Shown here: piece by piece, positions 60,992 to 64,000 of the stretch
How the letters are laid out: every line of letters starts with the position of its first letter
Position numbering within the stretch: the first letter of the stretch is position 1
Assembly: GCA_937139405.1 (NCBI GenBank)
Contig: CAKZPV010000032.1
Span: forward strand, 124,001-188,000
Length of the DNA stretch: 64,000 nucleotides
Reading direction: 5' to 3'
Source: an uncultured Nitrospirota bacterium
Lineage (GTDB): Bacteria; Nitrospirota; Nitrospiria; Nitrospirales; UBA8639
Position numbers and translations under genes: made by a program
Notes under the pieces: generated by a model
Told to the model about the DNA's origin: nothing
The model's database searches: none
What the model saw: only the letters and a program-made list of their open reading frames with translations

Positions 60992-62002
60992 ATGAAACTT
61001 TCAACCGTCCTTAAGCCCATTAAAAACATCATCCAAAAACGGCCAATCCTAGCTATCTTTGAAGCCACCCTACGGTGCAATTCGGCATGTGGTTATTGCG
61101 ATCTCCCTCTTAATCAGGGCCGGTATGAAATGAGCCGCGAAGAAATCCTCCGTGTCTTTTCTCATCTGTATGAGGAAGGATTACGAGTCGTGTTTGTCCA
61201 AGGAGGCGAACCCCTCTTGAGGAAAGATCTCCCAGATATTCTGGACGATTTATCTTCGCTTGGATTCACCGTCAGTCTTATCTCTAACGGAACAAAATTG
61301 ACCTCTGGCCTTCTGACTCGTTTGGCCCGGCACTCGATCAGCATTTCAATCAGTCTTGATACCTTAAATCGCGAACGGTATCGAACAATAAGAGGAGCCG
61401 ATCAATTAGAACTCGTCCTGAAAGGAATAGAGTTGTTAGACGAATACCCTCATGCGAAATACCTCACCTGCATTGTGAGCGAGGTAAACCGAGATGATGT
61501 GTTGGATGTCATGCGCTTTGCACGTCATCATGGCATGATCCCTGTTCTCGGCGCATATCATTGGGACATCTCCCGGTATGGAAAAGTTGATCTTACGCTT
61601 CAGTATCAAAAAGCTACCGCAAGTGCCGTTTTTCAAAAAATACTGGAGACAAACATCGTGCCAAACGGGTATTTTCGCGACTATCTACACGACAACATCC
61701 GTTGGCTCAATGACCAAGAGCTTCCAACTTGTGATGCAGGACGATACAGCATTGCCATTGATGCCTCAGGCAATGTGGCAGCCTGTCTCGCCCTGCCCCA
61801 TAAGGGAAATCTCTTGACATCCTCATTACCTGAAATTCTTGGCGATCTGGATTATGGCGCCGTCAAACAATGCTCGGACCGTTCATCCTGCAATATGCTC
61901 TGTAGCCGTGTCGTGGGTTCAAATCTACGCCATCCTCTTTCAGCTCTAAGAACGCCAACCGTCCTGTTACCAACAACATCCGAATTCAGCCATGCTCATT
62001 AA
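60992..62002 (+). CDS. radical SAM protein with SPASM-like C-terminal Cys cluster
   Basis: FEATLRCNSACGYCDLPLNQGRYEMS (CxxxCxxC), FVQGGEPLLRKDLPDIL, C-terminal CDAGRYSIAIDASGNVAACLALPHKGN...CSDRSSCNMLCSR. Longer start at 60959 would overlap the upstream gene. Confidence 0.9.
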   Translation: MKLSTVLKPIKNIIQKRPILAIFEATLRCNSACGYCDLPLNQGRYEMSREEILRVFSHLYEEGLRVVFVQGGEPLLRKDLPDILDDLSSLGFTVSLISNGTKLTSGLLTRLARHSISISISLDTLNRERYRTIRGADQLELVLKGIELLDEYPHAKYLTCIVSEVNRDDVLDVMRFARHHGMIPVLGAYHWDISRYGKVDLTLQYQKATASAVFQKILETNIVPNGYFRDYLHDNIRWLNDQELPTCDAGRYSIAIDASGNVAACLALPHKGNLLTSSLPEILGDLDYGAVKQCSDRSSCNMLCSRVVGSNLRHPLSALRTPTVLLPTTSEFSHAH

Positions 62003-62684
62003 ATCAGGGGAACACGTTCATCTTGCCCAATTATTGACCTTTATGGTCCTGGGCGAACAGCTCGCACATGATTGTGCGCACGCCCAAATTTGTTTGGCTC
62101 CTGCACCAGGCATGAAAAAATTCTTGGCAAGCCAGGCACGACAAGAAGGGTATCATGCCCTCGCATTTCAAGGGGCCATTCGTTGGTTGACTCCACAATC
62201 TCGACATCCATCGCCGATGTCCGAACACATGAATGCATACCGAAAGCTCTTGGAAGACGCCATTGATCGTCGAGATTTTGCAGAGACCCTTGTAGCAGAA
62301 CAAATCATTCTCGAGGGGTTAGGAGAAGCCATTCTCAAAAAAATTGAGGCAGGGCTAGCAAAACGTGGTGCACCATTTCATAGACTTAGACGAATGCTCA
62401 TTCATCAAGAAGAAGCTCATCACCAATTTGGCCTCCGCGCGCTCACCGCCATGTTGGAGCGAGACGAGGAATGCGACGAGACGTTACGTGATCGAACACA
62501 GAAATATCTCCCCTTAGCCAAAACACTCCTCTTCTCGGCACAAGACGCGTTCTATTCAATCAACGAAGATCCACAGGAATATTGGAACGAGTTTCAACAA
62601 CACCTGCCTGTCTGGCTTTATACTCATTCATCACAACCGCATCACTCGCGATTTTTTCCGCTTGCAGCCTGTATCCACTCATAA
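61992..62684 (+). CDS. ferritin-like diiron-carboxylate protein
   Basis: Four-helix diiron pattern: GEQLAHDCAHA, ARQEGYHALAFQ (ExxH), AEQIILEGLGEAILKKIE, HQEEAHHQFGLRA (ExxH); overlaps rSAM gene. Confidence 0.72.
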   Translation: MLIKSGEHVHLAQLLTFMVLGEQLAHDCAHAQICLAPAPGMKKFLASQARQEGYHALAFQGAIRWLTPQSRHPSPMSEHMNAYRKLLEDAIDRRDFAETLVAEQIILEGLGEAILKKIEAGLAKRGAPFHRLRRMLIHQEEAHHQFGLRALTAMLERDEECDETLRDRTQKYLPLAKTLLFSAQDAFYSINEDPQEYWNEFQQHLPVWLYTHSSQPHHSRFFPLAACIHS

Positions 62685-62701
62685 GGAAAGAACCAGAAAT
62701 C

Positions 62702-63397
62702 ATGATCTGGGTGGTTATCCCTACATACAACGAAGAACATGCCCTCCCCCACACGCTGACTTCAGTGTTCCAACAACACGGCGAGTTCAACGTGATCGTC
62801 GTTGACGGCGGAAGTCTCGACAACACCCACGATATTGTTCGAACGCACGATCGTATAACCTGGTTGACGGCTCCTAAAGGCCGGGCCTCGCAAATGAATG
62901 TTGGAGCAAACTACGTGCTGGCACAGCAAGCTTCATCGAATGACTGGCTGCTCTTTCTTCATGCTGACACACTTCTTCCAACTCATGCCTTCAAGCAACT
63001 CAGTCATTTAGCAGAAGATAGCACGTGTCAAGCGGGAGGATTTCAGCACCAGTTTTCTGGGAAAGACTGGCGACTCCGAATGATTTCTTGGTTGGACAAC
63101 TTTCGGTGTCAGCGCTCACAAATCATCTATGGCGACCAGGCTCTATTTGTCCGTGCAGGACTCTTTCGTCAGCTGGGAGGATTTCCTCTACTCCCGATGT
63201 TGGAAGATGTCAGATTTTGCGAGCAACTTCTTCTCCATACCACTCCCCGACTTTTAGCTTCTCCGGTTGTCACTGATGCGAGAAAATTTATTCAGATGGG
63301 GATTTGGCGAAGTTTTATCCGCGTTCTAATGATCATTCTTCATGTTGAATTTGGCCTTCCGACCTTCACCCCTTCTTTTTTTGCTGATGTTCGCTAA
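62702..63397 (+). CDS. family 2 glycosyltransferase, TIGR04283-like (rSAM-associated transferase 2)
   Basis: MIWVVIPTYNEEHALPHTLTSVFQQ, VVDGGSLDNT, APKGRASQMNVGA, LLFLHADTLLP, YGDQALFVRAGLFRQLGGFPLLPMLEDVRFCEQL. Confidence 0.88.
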   Translation: MIWVVIPTYNEEHALPHTLTSVFQQHGEFNVIVVDGGSLDNTHDIVRTHDRITWLTAPKGRASQMNVGANYVLAQQASSNDWLLFLHADTLLPTHAFKQLSHLAEDSTCQAGGFQHQFSGKDWRLRMISWLDNFRCQRSQIIYGDQALFVRAGLFRQLGGFPLLPMLEDVRFCEQLLLHTTPRLLASPVVTDARKFIQMGIWRSFIRVLMIILHVEFGLPTFTPSFFADVR

Positions 63398-63555
63398 GAG
63401 CGTATTATTGTGAAGTTCTGTCTTCATGGGCAAAACGAGGCGTTGCTGTTTTCAACACAACATAACGTAAAATAACGAACAACGAACGGCCCACTCCCTC
63501 CGCAGTTTGCTCACCGGCTGCATGAACATTTTCCCACAAACTCTCAAGAATTCCT

Positions 63556-63855
63556 GTGTCACCAACCGATACCATAAACACAGGAGAGAATATGAGCCAC
63601 AACAACGAGCCCCTTACTCACACAGAAGACCTTCCCAGCTTTCTTCAAGATTTCGAAGACACAGACCTTCAGCGCTACACCTGTTTTGCTAGTGAATTTC
63701 GTGATCAACGGATGGAATCAGGATCCATTGCCGAAGCTGGCTTCTGGAATACAGTGGTCAACCTCTGTATTGATGAGCGGATGCGGCGGGATCAAGACAT
63801 TCGGCGATTAGAATATATGTACCGGACGGGTGTGGATCCAGATCAGTATAGTTAA
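63556..63855 (+). CDS. small hypothetical protein
   Basis: 99-aa ORF, internal ATG MSHNNEPLTHTEDLPSFLQDFEDTDLQRYTCFASEFRDQRMESGSIAEAGFWNTVVNLCIDERM, ggaga RBS before that ATG. Confidence 0.6.
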   Translation: MSPTDTINTGENMSHNNEPLTHTEDLPSFLQDFEDTDLQRYTCFASEFRDQRMESGSIAEAGFWNTVVNLCIDERMRRDQDIRRLEYMYRTGVDPDQYS

Positions 63856-63881
63856 GTTATCCTCAAGAACCTCACGAAACT

Positions 63882-63998
63882 TCACGGCTTACCCTTTTGC
63901 AATTCCTTTAAACGTTCTTCTGCCTTTCCCGCTATTGGGCTCTTCGCGTGATCACGAAGAATGCGCTCGTACAGCTCTTTAGCATGCGTTTGATTCTG
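63882..63998 (-). CDS. TPR/tetratricopeptide-like protein, C-terminal part (starts beyond right edge)
   Basis: Manual translation: QNQTHAKELYERILRDHAKSPIAGKAEERLKELQKGKP*; cut by window edge. Confidence 0.65.
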   Translation of the reverse strand, partial: QNQTHAKELYERILRDHAKSPIAGKAEERLKELQKGKP

Positions 63999-64000
63999 TT

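Overview
64-kb chromosomal window from a bacterium whose gene content looks Nitrospirota/Nitrospira-like (inference only). Most of it is densely coded housekeeping and signalling genes: accB/accC, efp, aroQ, bioD, thiE, hemW, rpoD, a second sigma-70 factor, two-component systems, pal, ppk2 and others. Four regions look accessory or unusual. (1) Positions 1-4968: an RHS/YD-repeat gene that runs off the left edge, so it is absent from the ORF track, preceded in the same operon by a secreted protein with Ig-like tandem repeats. (2) Positions 5724-7381: a SEC-C protein joined to a PD-(D/E)XK-like protein and split by a -1 frameshift at a correctly phased A_AAA_AAA heptamer. (3) Positions 7637-12160: a small integrative element (Xis-like, CGNR-like zinc finger, tyrosine recombinase, orphan 416-aa protein, iteron-like repeats) lying between a truncated tRNA-Lys 3' fragment and an intact tRNA-Leu. 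(4) Positions 59045-63397: a compact, overlapping operon made of a Cys-rich bufferin-like precursor, an MNIO/DUF692 enzyme, a DUF2063 partner, a radical SAM/SPASM-like protein, a ferritin-like diiron protein and a TIGR04283-like glycosyltransferase. Region 4 is the best candidate for an undescribed system, as an extended bufferin-type RiPP pathway. No rRNA, CRISPR array or intact transposon was recognised.
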